Numbered from the stretch's first letter, positions 36,470 through 48,564 are shown. The stretch: 64,000 nucleotides of DNA from Bolinopsis microptera (GCF_026151205.1 NC_087072.1:21046103-21110102), one strand, 5' to 3'. The notes: generated by a model not told the origin, from the sequence alone. Numbers and translations: made by a program.

Positions 36470-36847
36470 AGCTCTGCCGTTTTCTGACAAAAATTTTAAG
36501 TAATATTTTTGAAATTTTTGATTTTTTGTCTAAAATTTGACCAATGGTTTCAACGGGTCATTTTCATCAGAAGATGGAATTTCTGCCGATGTGGCTGTAC
36601 TACTACTTAAGCACTTTTCTATCAAATTCAAATTCAAATTTGTAATTTTTAGGCACTTTCCCAGAAATTAGGATGAAACCTTTTCATAAGTCTCAAAAGT
36701 CAACAAAACACCTTTACTTAGAAACATAGTGGGTGCAGTTTAAATTTGACACCAGCTAGTCCAGAGCAGAATTGAAATCTTTAAAGTCAATTTGCACAAA
36801 GTGACCCTTAGTGTACTTAAGCACTTTTGTCAGAAAACGGCAGAGCT
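36470..36847. mobile_element. 378-bp MITE with 23-bp perfect inverted ends
   Basis: AGCTCTGCCGTTTTCTGACA(AAA) at 36470-36492 is inverted at 36825-36847. A subterminal TACTTAAGCACTTTT occurs at about 36604 and 36815. A 3-bp AGA on each side may be the target duplication. It lies about 270 bp upstream of ferlin first exon 1c. Confidence 0.75.
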
Positions 36848-36849
36848 AG

Positions 36850-39800
36850 AGTTTTGAGTATCGGGTAGGATATATCAAAGAAAGCTAGACTCCACCAATT
36901 CCAAGCAATATCTAGGTGGATTGACGCATGGATCCAACACTGAAGATTTGACTTTGAAGATCCAACTTCAATGAACCCTCTATTTTTGACCTTGATATGT
37001 CTGGGAATCTGACTCTAGAAGTTGATCCTGGTCACTTAACTTGAAACAGTTTATAACCAACTCCGTGTAAAAGTGTTAAAGTGTAAAAGTTTGTCCAAAA
37101 CTTCTCTTCAAAACCAGAACAGATGACTGAGTATTGTTTAGAGATCTGAATTTTAATTTCAATACATCTTAAATAGTGGTAAAATTTAACTTGAGTTGTA
37201 ATATAATGATTGGTGCCTCTTAAAAATACGTTATGAGTACATGATTTAGAATCTAATGGCTGAATAGTTAGTTAGTGGAATGTAATACGTGAAATTGGAA
37301 GCAGAGAAATTTTGCAACAACAATCACTCTCTCTCTCTCAACAATCACATCTGAGTACTTGCTTCTTTGTTAGGACTGTGCTAACAAGCTTACTTCCTTC
37401 AGGCATAAAATGTATTCAACAACACAAAAAACTGTCGCTAATGTGGCTTCTCAAGCTTTCTTGCGAACGTTTATTTATTAGATTGTATAAGTTTAGCAAC
37501 TGGTGCAATGATTGCTGCCACCAACGTAGACTTCTAATGCGGAATCAACAGACCGAGTCACCATGGTAACGTGGTAGACGTATTACTATTAGTCTTTCCC
37601 CAGATTCCTCAGACACTTAAACAGACAAAGTAAACGCTTTCAAAGAAGTATTTTCAAATTAGATCGCAAGTGTATAATAAAGCCTTGCGGACGAGGAATA
37701 TACCATTCCCCCCATATTCAACAACAAATAAAGCATTGAAAAGCAATCACGAGCAGTCACATGTACCCTCTCATCAATAAGAGCAGTAAAAGTTCAATCT
37801 CACTGCCCGGAAGTTGCTCGCAATTAAGAGCTCACAAGAGGGGAAGCTCCCATTTATGGGGGCCAACAACAAGTATAATACTGCTCTCTCTCTCTCCCCA
37901 CTCTTTCTCCCCTCTCAGTCTCTCCCCTCTAACAATTCCTTCACCTATTGGTATCTTAATTATTAACCACCGGCAACTCTTCATTATCTTAGTAGATCTT
38001 TATGTATTCGCTATTCATAAGCATTGAAAGGAGAGCCATTTACACTACATTTATATCGATTTTAGAAAGATTAGCAAACATGGTTTAAACTCTGCGAACC
38101 CTACCAAGGTAGGTAGCAGGGTGCTAATGTGTTGCCAAGTGCCATCTTGCCAGGAAATTAACCTTAAAATTATTTAAGACTGGTGAAGGAAGCGACCTTG
38201 CCAATTTGGAGCTAGGTGATTTTCTGAACACTATCGACCTTCCAGGAGAACGTATAAATTGTGACGATATATAATGATGAAAAGGCTATCTCCAAGACGA
38301 AGATGCTTCAAAGAATTGATTTTGGGAAAACAGCAAGTAAAACTAGGAAATTGCTCCTGTTACATAGGTCACTGAGTGAAGATGTGAGGTGGCCTCTCAA
38401 TGAAAGATGTTTGAATTCTGAAACAAAGTCGCCTCCTCACAACTCACAATGCACTAGACAACCACATAGCGACCTCACTTCCTCATTATCTTTACTTTGT
38501 TCTAGTAAGTAAAAAGATCCAGTTAGACCAACTTAATTCCTCTTAGTTAATGACGGCCGGCTAAAGGATCTGAAGATTAATGTCACTGGATGCAAGGTGT
38601 GGTCGCAAATAAACCACATTTCTTTTAAAAGAGAGCTTTCTGACATGTCAGAACATGGAATGATGGAATTGCCAGATTATTCATTTCTCTGGAAATGGAA
38701 GAGATTTGTAAGTTTACTGCTGACCCTCTTGGTAAAATAAACATGGTAGTCTGTATAAATCTGGAATAGCAGTGGAAACAACGGGTTAACAACTAAGAGT
38801 TTCATGCCAAAGCAATTGTCAGTGTTTAAGAACTGCTAAAACTACTAAAACTAAAAATTGAAGATATTCTTAGAATATTCCTAAAAGTTCTAGAATGGGC
38901 ATTTCTTCATAAATATGGAATTATATAGTACTGAATATTGCCTTGCAACATATAATGCTTTGTTCCTGTATGTTTACGGGGAAAAATGCCAAGGCAATCT
39001 TATTTGAAGATGATCCAGCCTGCTTAGGAAAGCAACTTGACAGTTGACATACATGTCAGCGATGTGGGCCCATTGCTGTCTTGAGCTTCACTAGAGGAGT
39101 TATAAGCAGACAACTCTCTGTTTGAATTGACGAATCTTAGAGAAAACCGTCCGAATTGGGGCCTTTAGGTGCATATTCAGGGGCTGGTAAAACAATGGTA
39201 TATAAAGGTGTCGGGCGTCTGCGAGAAAACAGATAGATCATGATACCAAATTACGGGAGACAAGGTTAGCCATGTTTGAAATTCTAGTTAAGATTGAAGA
39301 GCAGCCAACAACTACTCCTCAACCTGTAATAATATTAGTTATGACATGGGCAGCAGTATGTTTATTGGTTCATAACAATTCCATCCTAGGTTCTAATTAG
39401 TGATTTGATAAAAAAAGGTCAACATGACAAGAACAGTAGCTGAAGCCTGAATTACGAAAAGTAAATGTCAGCAACGTCAGCACAAGATAGATCACTATCA
39501 GGAAGTAGTGATAAAAACTTAATAAACCAAAATTTAGTCTTATATTTCCACTATACCACCGGTCTAACGTTGTATTGTCTAATAGCGAATACAACCGCTG
39601 GGGTGATATCCTTGATTGGTCCAAAATAACTCTGGCTTAATGTGAGCCACAATCACATACCAAGTTCAGCACAAAATATAGAAGAAAAAACAAAAAACAC
39701 ACGCAAAAGTGAGATCTGTGATACTTCTAGCACCCTTTCGCAGATCCCAGCAGGTGGTTGAGAAATAACGAAGACTAATGAATAAGATTTGCGGTAGTGT

Positions 39801-40670
39801 CCTTGCTTTAATCGCAATTAGCAGCTCCAAAATGCAGCTAAACACTGGACATGGGGGAGAGATCTGTCTATAGTGGGGATAATCAGGGGTAGGCTGAGAT
39901 AATGTAACCTAACAGGATCCGGAGTAGACATTTTTAATTAAACGATAAAGATCGAGGAAATGGAGCTGCTTTAACCAAGGATTAATAACAAACCTAATCT
40001 AGATTCATGCGATATATTTCAACATCCTGACCTTTAATTGGTACCTAAGGGTCAATATCATGGCCTAGGTTAAGTAAACCAAAGATTTTCAACTCACATA
40101 CGGGCTAACCATTTAGAAACCTCTGCAATGCCTAGATTTATGGATGCATGAGGATTTGAAAGTTTATGACAGAAAAAGAAGAATGATCGTAAAACGCGAT
40201 AAAAACATCAACGAAGTGTAATTAATACCTTCACTTCAAAAGTGATTTTAGGAGCTGTAATTGAGGAGCTGCATTTTCGGAGCTTCAAATATTATATTTT
40301 CCTTTTTCCCGTGAGAGGGAAAAATTGACTGGTAGTGCTTTCTTTGGTATCAGGTGTGCCAGAAAACTTTGAGAAGTGGCTCAAGGTAAGTACCTATTAC
40401 ACGAAATAGGGAGAGAAGACTGGAAGTGAAAGTATAAACACCAAAAAGACACCTTATTACCAGACATAGCACATTCCAAGGCAGCGTCTACAAATCAGAA
40501 ATATTTTCCATTGGCGAGACTCCCGTCTAGTAGCTGGGTTACGACCAGGATTATTAGAGTAAAATAAAAGCCGAGATTATTCCGCAATTAACTTGGCTAA
40601 GGTTCCACAAGACAAATCAAACGGTACAACAGGAAGCACTGATTTTAAGCTAGAGTGAAGTTACCTGGCT
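36850..40670. other. Region between first exons 1b and 1c, no feature seen
   Basis: Contains short TC runs at about 37324 and 37880 and AT-rich unique sequence. No C2-like half-exon was recognised on the minus strand. Confidence 0.45.
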
Positions 40671-40675
40671 CTCAC

Positions 40676-40928
40676 CTGAATACTCCACCTCCACGAAGCG
40701 ATGTGCGGGACCGGAAACAAGCGGAAGTGACACTGCCTTCCTCACCCTCACTGAAATTTGCCCAGGACGGCCACTAGGATTGAACTGCTGAAGATCAGGT
40801 TCCTGTGTTGGTGCTAGTGGGTTCCTCCTCTCCTTCTCCCTTTCTTCCGTCTTCCTGTCCTTCTTGGAGCTCATCTCCATTGCTGCATCCTCCGAGTTGG
40901 CGGACAGGAACCTAGACGCTATCGTCAT
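40676..40928 (-). CDS. Ferlin alternative first exon 1b (N-terminus and first half of C2A)
   Basis: The exon encodes 84 residues from an ATG that has an in-frame TAG upstream. The first 50 or so residues are a charged low-complexity leader (SSKKDRKTEEREKERR), followed by a C2 first strand (GQISVRVRKAVSLP) and the strand FVEVEYSG. The donor CAG|GTGAGA leaves phase 1, matching the acceptor at 29738. The usual DP(F/Y)V is replaced by HRFV and both loop-1 aspartate positions are missing, so Ca2+ binding by this face is unlikely. Confidence 0.78.
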
Positions 40929-42513
40929 GTGACGAGAACTCAGCAACACAAACCGGCAGAACTATGGTACGATTTGAAACAATCACCCTGCACCAGGTCC
41001 TTATATCAATATTTTTCCAATCAAAGCTAGCAGGGTAGTAACAGATGTCAAGACCTGACGTGCATTGGGCGGCCGATTGTTGGTTGCCAGCTCATTGGTC
41101 AGCTCCTGAGCACCTGACCCGACCACGTGCGTACTGTTATTATATTATACCTTCGTAATCGCTATTCACCAAAGCCACTACTTTATATATTTTGCTCTCA
41201 TAATCAACTGATAAACAGGTCCCTTATTGGTGCGGGCTATTTCGCCTAATCTTGGCAATAGTTCCACCCTTTTCTCCGTACACAGCGCGGAGATGACTCA
41301 CCATTAACAGGACCTAATGTGTGGTAGCTAGCAGTAATCACGTGACTCTGGTGGACAGGTGTGCGAGTATGTCAACTGTGAGGATGTTAAGCTACCCCGT
41401 TGCTTGTTTATCAGAGAGCTATCTGTCGATTAGAGCTAGCTGAGTAGCTGACACGCCCTTCAACAAGTACACTAATCCAATAATTATTCTGCTCCTTCAT
41501 CAACACATCTGCTCCTTCATCAACACAACCATTCGTCCCCAAGATCAGTGGCCCGGTATCATTTATAATCAGTTGCCAGGCCAGACGGGGAGTGATTAAT
41601 AATCAGGCCTATTTCCAATCCTGGCTGTACAATCGGTAATCTCATTCAGAGAACAATAGGGTCAGAGTAGCAGTATTGTCAGAGTCGTCCCGAGCTCATC
41701 AAACTGAGGAGGCAGTACACGGTGCGGTGTGGGAGAAAATTACTAAATCTTCTCCGTGACATGGTGAAAAGTGTGCCGTTGGACGAAGGAGTTACTGTAA
41801 CAGCTGTAACATTAAAGGGCTGGGTTTTGGTTACAGCGCTGTTAGGTGAAATTAACGGAGGGATCGCTTTGACAGTGGTTCAGCAAGAATTTGGAAACGA
41901 TATTTTATTCTAATAGTAATCCATTAATTAAATAAACTGTGGATTAATCCTCAGCTTCATTCAAAATGAGGTTATGGAACATGAATTGGAAGATTAAAAA
42001 AGTTACTAGGTAAAAATGCAAAGGACTGATGACTATTGACATCTCTAATGACCAAGTGACCGGTCTCATAGATAACAAGGGTATCTATAGATATAAATAT
42101 ATAATGAGGATGGGTTTTAAACCGTTTTTTGCCTTTACTTTAGGTAGAACGTGAAGGAAATGTCAAAATATCGCCGGATGATGAATATCCATGTAAGCAA
42201 GACATGATAATAAGCGAATAAAGTTACTAATGATCATGACAAAGCCCTTATATATTGCTTTCTATCATCAGCTAGGGAAGTGGAAAATACGTTATTCGAC
42301 ATGACGTGCTCATGTTCACAAATCAATCAGGATTGGCAAACAAACATCAGGATATCACGAGAAAAAACAAGAATAGTTCATGATCTCGCTATGTCTACCA
42401 CTTAAAAGCGATTAACGTTGTAGCTCTACAAGGTCTGTCCAAGAAAGTGTTACACCAGAAAATTGGTAAGAGCAAACACTTACAACTACAAGTGTTATAG
42501 GCAGTATGACATC

Positions 42514-42894
42514 AAGAAAGCAATACAATCATAGCAACGTGTTTACAGACGTTAAGTATTTGAAGTAAACTTTTCCATCAAAACAAGGCAGGGGTATTTT
42601 ACATCAGAACAACTTGATCCATAAAGTACTTCTACTGTTAACACTTAAACGTACTTTTAATGTTTTAGTCACACACTAAAGCTCTGAGATTAAACTAGGG
42701 AAAAGAAAGCAATACAATCATAGCAACGTGTTTACAGACGTTAAGTATTTGAAGTAAACTTTTCCATCAAAACAAGGCAGGGGTATTTTACATCAGAACA
42801 ACTTGATCCATAAAGTACCTCTACTGTTAACACTTAAACGTACTTTTAATGTTTTAGTCACACACTAAAGCTCTGAGATTAAACTAGGGAAAAG
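42514..42894. repeat. 189-bp tandem duplication
   Basis: Two copies (starting at 42514 and 42703) differ by a single base that I could see (TACTTCTACT against TACCTCTACT), so the duplication is recent. Non-coding. Confidence 0.93.
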
Positions 42895-43734
42895 ATGAAA
42901 GAAACATGTTTAAAATGAGCATGAAAGTAACATGTAAAAAGGCTGGATTTTGAGAGGAACCTTTCGAAATTGTTGGAACTCAGTTTCTAATTTCCTACCT
43001 TCCTAATAATAACGAAAGGTTGTCGCTATTTGACCTTTTATAACAGTCAAGAAATAGCGACAGACCACTGATGGGTTTGGTAGTTTCAGTTTACAATTAT
43101 ATTGAAAACAAGCCTGGCTCTCAGTGGTAAAAGTGATAAACATACTCGCATAATGTTGCGCAAAACTTAATAGTAAACTGTTCTGAAGAACAACCAACTG
43201 ACCTGATGGTTCATTGGAAAGCTATAAAGGGAGCAGTTTTTCATATTAATCTCCCATCCGAGATTAATAACAACACGAGGAGGCCGAGGGTAAGGCGAGT
43301 TATATAATATGAATTGGAATAATCATAGAATAACTGACGGATAAGGGCCAATGAAGGTCGGAGCCGTCAGTACCACGGGACCTAATTGGGCAAAGTGTCC
43401 GCTAATGTAACTAATACATCCTGGAGGAGCGAGCTGTTACACCAGCAAACAAGGAGCGTGCTGTTACACCAGCAAAAAAAACTGCAAAAAGTAACAGAAA
43501 CAATAGCCCTGATACTTGTCCGAGATTCTGGAAACTGCAAGGTAACAGAAATAAAAGATACTTCTCCGAGATTCCGGAGCCTTGGTATCACCCTTGCAGT
43601 TAACATATTGAATTAGTCACATTTCTGCTCATATAATAGTATAATGCAACGGATGAGACACACAAGAATCGAAGATAGGTTATTTTAATATAAAATAATG
43701 ACGTGATATCTAAAGAACAATATCTCAAAAGTTG

Positions 43735-43792
43735 TAAAATTGAAAGTTGTCAAATTGAAAGTTTTGTCAAATTAAAAGTTGTCAAATGAAGC
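43735..43792. repeat. Short repeat AAAGTTGTCAAATTG
   Basis: Four degenerate copies, just downstream of ferlin first exon 1a. Confidence 0.75.
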
Positions 43793-43974
43793 TCTAATAT
43801 TATAAAATCCTACTCAATGCCTGTTGCAATTTTAAATACCTGAAATCCAGCTGAAGGGAGTGATAATCAGTGATCACCAACTTCATCTGACAACACTTTG
43901 AGTATAATCGAGAGAATTTGTTACTCTCTCACGAGTAAATGAGATACGGCTAATTAAACTAATTTGTCACTGAC

Positions 43975-44122
43975 CGTCGAGCTCGAGATCCACAAATGGG
44001 TCGCTCTCTCCGAGAAGATCTCTGTTAGGAAGTTTTGCAGCAGTCTTAACTTGTATGATCAGACATCCCTCCTGACCCTTAAAGTCGACAGGAGCTCCAG
44101 CAGCTCCGCTTTTCTTACCCAT
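43975..44122 (-). CDS. Ferlin alternative first exon 1a (N-terminus and first half of C2A)
   Basis: The exon encodes 49 residues starting MGKKSGAAGAP, then a C2 start with hydrophobic first strand (GCLIIQVKTAAKLP), loop 1 and DPFVDLELD. The donor is G|GTCAGT in phase 1. Loop 1 keeps both positions that usually hold Ca2+-binding aspartates (the NRD and SDP aspartates), so this version looks Ca2+-competent. The frame stays open upstream of the chosen ATG, and an acceptor-like TGTGTAG lies at about 44151. It could therefore be an internal exon fed from further upstream, and the start is less certain than for the other first exons. Confidence 0.75.
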
Positions 44123-44169
44123 CAATCCTGAACAGCTCTCATCTGCACCACTTCCTACACACAATAAAG

Positions 44170-46050
44170 TTAAGTTAGAAGATGTTAAGGTGAGTTATTA
44201 CTTAAAGTTGATAGTTGAATAAAAAGGTGAGTTGAATAAAAAGGTGAGTCAATAGTTGCGAGTTGGCAAAAGTTTGTCGGGACACACGACAGTGAAATTT
44301 GATCGGCCGAAGCTAGAAGCTGTTTCCTGATCAGTAAATCGCTATCACGAGTCCAAACAAATCTTCTCGACCTCTTCACCATTACCCGTGTTAAAACTTT
44401 AAAAAGCTATCAGATGGTTAAAAAGGAGGAAACTAGCGATCGCAAACAAGATTGTTTTTAACTTTAGGACGAGCCTCCAACACTGGAATAGTTAGTTATC
44501 GATTCAACGAACAAGCGACCTAAATATGGACTAGCTTAGTATAGGCTTCCAAACTTTCTCTCTAGAATAAACAACGTTCTGGATTAAAGTACAGAATATT
44601 TTATACTCGAAAGTGATTCAAATACCAAGAAGTTGCCATGAAACAAGACGCACGTGAAGCACGTGTGGTTACAGATGAAGTTGCACAGAACCTCACAAAC
44701 TGGCAGCCAGACAGTAACCCTTAGTGGTAGCAGTCACATTAAGTTATTTAGTGCCATTACACTGGACAATCCTCTGCCAGATAAACGTCCCGCTATTCTT
44801 ATTACACAATTAGTGATATCTCATGTCAGTATTAGATATTATGATATCTTAATCTTGGTAGAGATAACAGGTAAACTTTAGTTATACAGCTCTGTCGATT
44901 CAATGGAACTTAACTTAAGGAAAATTAGCTGACAAGAATGTTCCATTGTGCAGTGTGCACAGAATAAGATCTCACTAAATCCCATATTGGATTTAAAATT
45001 TTTTTTCTTCTTTAGTTTTTAATGTAGCTTGTTGTTCAGCACATCACAATGTAACAATTCAGCTGGTTTCATATTAAAAAGTGCTGTGAAAAATATGCAC
45101 AACATATCGTGCATAAGTTTAAGGACCAGGATTTCTTGTTGTGGAGAAAAGCGAGCTAGTTTCAACTAGGTCACAATCCTTATGCGCTGAATTTTGCAGA
45201 CTCTCTGCTATTCTTCTTATCCTTACTTTTAATTGGGAAAAGCACCTGCTCCTAGCTGCAGGCCACGCCTTTGTTAGAGTTGCAAGAGAGTCATGAAAAT
45301 ACATAATGATAATGATTACATATATGATATAATAACCAGTTTAGCGAGTGAAAATCTATAAGCGCTTACGTATTTGATATTTAACTTGGCGCACATTCTT
45401 TTTTGCCGGGGTACTAACAGTTTTACGGTTTTACGAAAAGGATTGTTATATTACAAGTAACGCCAACGAGGACCATCTAACATAAAATATGTACGCGCCG
45501 TACAATGGACCAAGACTATAAATACAATATAAAATCCATGAAATTAAGTGGACGTTGATCTTATAGTTTAAGGAAAGCAGAAACTTCCCTCATGTTATTA
45601 TTATTATCATATAGGAGCTACACTACATTATAAGAGAAGAGTAATAACCAAGGGAAATATGAAATATCAGATAATTCTACCTAAGCCTCTCGGCACTGTA
45701 TTGTCAAGTGGCACTTATAATTTATAACTGCTATCTTTTAAAGAAGTGCTTCCATATGTGGTAACTGGTAGCATAACATTAAATACACTAATATTATGTA
45801 TTAAATCGCTCGCTCAAAGGTGAACGCGTTACATTTAACAATAACCTTATGACCAATTATATTTAGAACAGTCGCTCGTAGCGTTGAACTCAGGGGCCCT
45901 CTAAACTGAACGGGGCACTAAGTCTATTCATTACGTTTACTGAGGTTTGTTCAAACTAGGCTTGCATATTCAAGTTTTTATCACAATGGGCACAAAGTGG
46001 AGTCCCTTGTTTATATGATACACTTTAGGGATGCAGACTCAAAGCAAGTG
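44170..46050. other. Upstream flank of the ferlin gene, no feature seen
   Basis: AT-rich. A true upstream exon for 1a, if one exists, would be here or further right; none could be identified. Confidence 0.4.
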
Positions 46051-46134
46051 ATGGTCATTGGGGGGGGTGTCACGTCCGTCTATGTCCGCCTATGTCCTGT
46101 CCTTTTTGGATTCTATGAGACAACGGACGTGTTT

Positions 46135-46325
46135 TTTGGGACATTGGCGGACACGGACGGACATTGGCGGACTCAGACGGACATTGGCGGACACGGACGG
46201 ACATTGGCGGACTCGGACGGACATTGGCGGACTCGGACGGACATTAGCGGACCCGGACGGACATTGGCGGACTCGGACGGACATTGGTGGACATTAGCGG
46301 ACATTGGTGGACATTAGCGGACAAA
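46135..46325. repeat. Subterminal array, 18- to 20-bp unit ACATTGGCGGACTCGGACGG
   Basis: About nine copies alternate 'ACACGG', 'ACTCGG' and shorter variants. Read on the minus strand they are repeats of (T)GTCCGCCAATGTCCG. This is the same CCGxxxATGTCCG motif as in the array at the other end of the element, inverted. Confidence 0.85.
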
Positions 46326-46440
46326 CGTTTTGAGAATTTTTCGCAACTTCTATGTATTATAATTTTGTACAAAACAAACGACTTATTAATCACACTAAAG
46401 CTATTAATAGTTTTAACTTATTATATCAAATTATATAGGG

Positions 46441-48205
46441 ACCCAGGAAAAGGCCCCAGGAGGAGGAGGAGGAGGAGGACTGGGGAGGAGGAGGACTGTT
46501 GAGGACTGATGAGGAGGACTGAGGACGAGGAGGAGGAGTAGGAGGAGGACTGAGGAGGGGAGGAGGAAGAGGACTGGGGGGATCAGGAAGACCCAGGAGG
46601 AGGACCCAGGAGGAGGAGGAGGACTGAGGAGGATGACTCAGGAGGAGGAGAACTCAGGAGGACTGAGAAGGAGGAAGACTGAAGAGTACTGAAGAGTACT
46701 GAGGTCTGAGGAGGATGGCTGAGGAGGATGGCTGAGGAGGATGGCTGAGGAGGATGGCTGAGGAGGATGACTGAGGAGGATGACTGAGGAGGATGACTGA
46801 GAGGGATGACTGAGAGGGAGGAGGAGGATTAGGAAGACCCAGGAGGAGGATCAGGAGGAGGAGGAGGACCTAGAAGGAGGACCTAGGAGGAGGAGGAGGA
46901 GAACTGAGGAGGATGACTCCGGAGGAGGAGGAATCAGGAGGAGGACTGAGGAGGACTGAGAAGGAGGAGGACTGAGGAGGATGGCTGAGGAGGATGGCTG
47001 AGGAGGATGACTGAGAGGGAGGAGGAGGAGGAAGAAGAGGAGAAGGACTGAGGAGGAGAAGGAGGACCCAGGAGGAAGAGGACCCAGGAGGACCCAGGAG
47101 AAGGAGGACCCAGGAGGAGGACCCAGGAAAAGGCCCCAGGAGGAGGAGGAGGACTGGGGAGGAGGAGGACTGTTGAGGACTGATGAGGAGAACTGAGGAC
47201 GAGGAGGAGGAGTAGGAGGAGGACTGAGGAGGGGAGGAGGAAGAGGACTGGGGAGGATCAGGAAGACCCAGGAGGAGGAGGAGGAGGACCCCGGAGGAGG
47301 AGGAGGAGGAGGACCCAGGAGGAGGAGGAGGACTGAGGAGGACTGAGGAGGAGGACTGACGATGACTGAGAAGGAGGAGGACTGAGGAGTACTGAGGAGG
47401 ATGGCTGAGGAGGATGGCTGAGGAGGATGGCCGAGGAGGATGACTGAGGAGGATGACTGAGAGGGAGGAGGAGGAGGACTCAGGAGGAGGACTCAGGAGG
47501 AAGAGGAGGAGGAAGACTCAGGAGGAGGACTTAGGAGAAATGAGAAGGAGGACTGAGGAGAACTGAGGAGGAGGAGGAGGAGGAGGAGGACTGAATAGGA
47601 GGAGGAGAAGGAGGGGGACTGGGAGAGGACTGAGGAGGAGGAGGACTGATGAGAAGGATGAGGAGGAGGACTGAGGAGGAGGACTGAGGACCGAGGAGGA
47701 AGAGGAGGAGGATGAAGAGGAGGAGGAGGACCCAGGAGGAGGAGGACTGAGGAGGAGGACTGAGGAGGATGACTGAGGAGGACTGAGGAGGATGACTAAG
47801 AGGGAAGAGGAGGAGGAGGAGGACTCAGGAGGAGGAGGAGGAGGACTGAGGAAGACTGAGAAGGAGGAGGACTGAGGAGGAGGAGGAGGACTGAATATGA
47901 GGAGGAGGAGGGGGACTGGGGGAGGACTGAGGAGGACGGAGGACTGAGGAGGAGGACTGAGGAGGACTGAGGACTGAGGAGGAAGAGGAGGAGGATGAAG
48001 AGGAGGAGGAGGACCCAGGAGGAGGACCCAGGAGGAGGACTCAGGAGGAGGAGGAGGACTGGGGAGGAGGAGGACTGTTGAGGACTGATGAGGAGGACTG
48101 AGGACGAGGAGGAGGAGTAGGAGGAGGACTGAGGAGGGGAGGAGGAAGAGGACTGAGGAAGATCAGGAAGACCCAGGAGGAGGAGGAGGAAGAGTAGGAG
48201 GAGGA
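46441..48205. repeat. Degenerate GGA-rich satellite (AGGAGGACTGAGGAGGA family)
   Basis: About 1.76 kb of purine-rich repeats are built from GGA, GACTGA, GACCCA and GATGGCT modules. Longer blocks recur at about 46448, 47134 and 48040 (for example AGGACTGTTGAGGACTGATG). This indicates higher-order duplication of a unit of several hundred bp. Open frames here are repeat artefacts. Confidence 0.9.
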
Positions 48206-48347
48206 AGCATCTAAATGTTATTTCCATTTTTGTCCGTTTTGTCCGCTCTATTTTTTGTCCGTTTTGAAAATATAGGGTACCGGACAAAAAACATGATCCC
48301 CCATATAACAGCAAAAATTGAACAGTTTATTTAGCAATTTAGGTGTC

Positions 48348-48520
48348 CATTAATGTCCGCTAATGTCCGTATATGTCCGTCTATGTCCGCCTATGTCCGT
48401 CTATGTCCGCCTATGTCCGCCTATGTCCGCCTATGTCCGCCTATGTCCGCCTATGTCCGCCTATTTCCGCCTATGTCCGCCTATGTCCGCCTATGTCCTG
48501 TCCTTTTTGGATTCTATGAG
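48348..48520. repeat. Subterminal array, 10-bp unit CTATGTCCGC
   Basis: About fifteen near-perfect copies lead into the right end of the 2.5-kb element. Confidence 0.9.
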
Positions 48521-48564
48521 ACAAGCGGACATAGACGGACGTGACACCCCCCCCCGTCATTGTT

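Larger units (their letters stand above)
40930..43970. other. Region between first exons 1a and 1b
   Basis: Besides the 189-bp duplication and the short repeat near 43.74 kb, nothing is recognised. The first few hundred bases should contain the exon 1b promoter. Confidence 0.45.
1..44122 (-). other. Ferlin gene, 5' half (dysferlin/myoferlin class); exons listed separately
   Basis: This is the gene span inside the window, from the most upstream candidate start to the left edge, where the gene continues. Ferlins are tail-anchored membrane proteins with five to seven C2 domains that act in Ca2+-triggered vesicle fusion and membrane repair. Shared exons read in order C2A, linker, C2B, FerI, C2C, post-C2C block, FerA and start of FerB, which is the canonical ferlin order. 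The shared path plus one first exon gives about 800 residues here, as expected for dysferlin up to FerB. DysF, the later C2 domains and the membrane anchor lie outside the window. Diagnostic stretches include HKWVLLTDPEDKESGAKGY, DIESNLLRPAG, DLVDPYMIVSFAGKK, GFLPTFGPAYVNFYGSPRE and DGSHYYYLPWG. The last favours dysferlin/myoferlin over otoferlin. Splice sites and phases were worked out by eye. Confidence 0.93.
46061..48555. mobile_element. Terminal-inverted-repeat element made of satellites, 7-bp duplication
   Basis: The left end GGGGGGGTGTCACGTCCGTC (continuing TATGTCCGC) is repeated inverted at the right end, giving about 29 bp of perfect inverted repeat. GTCATTG flanks both sides (46054-46060 and 48556-48562). 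Next to each end lies the same 34-bp direct block (CTATGTCCTGTCC...ATGAGACAA). Arrays of the TGTCCG motif follow, in opposite orientations at the two ends. The middle is degenerate GGA-rich satellite. No gene is present. The superfamily is undetermined; a 7-bp duplication is unusual. Confidence 0.75.

Noticed and set aside
45119-45304. ORF with LKVRIRRIAESLQN considered as another C2-type first exon
   Set aside because: The only good donor (GTAAGG after LK) leaves phase 0, not the phase 1 needed at 29738, and no DPFV-like segment follows.
47796-48314. A 172-residue Ser/Leu/Pro-rich frame
   Set aside because: Translation of the degenerate GGA satellite inside the 2.5-kb element.
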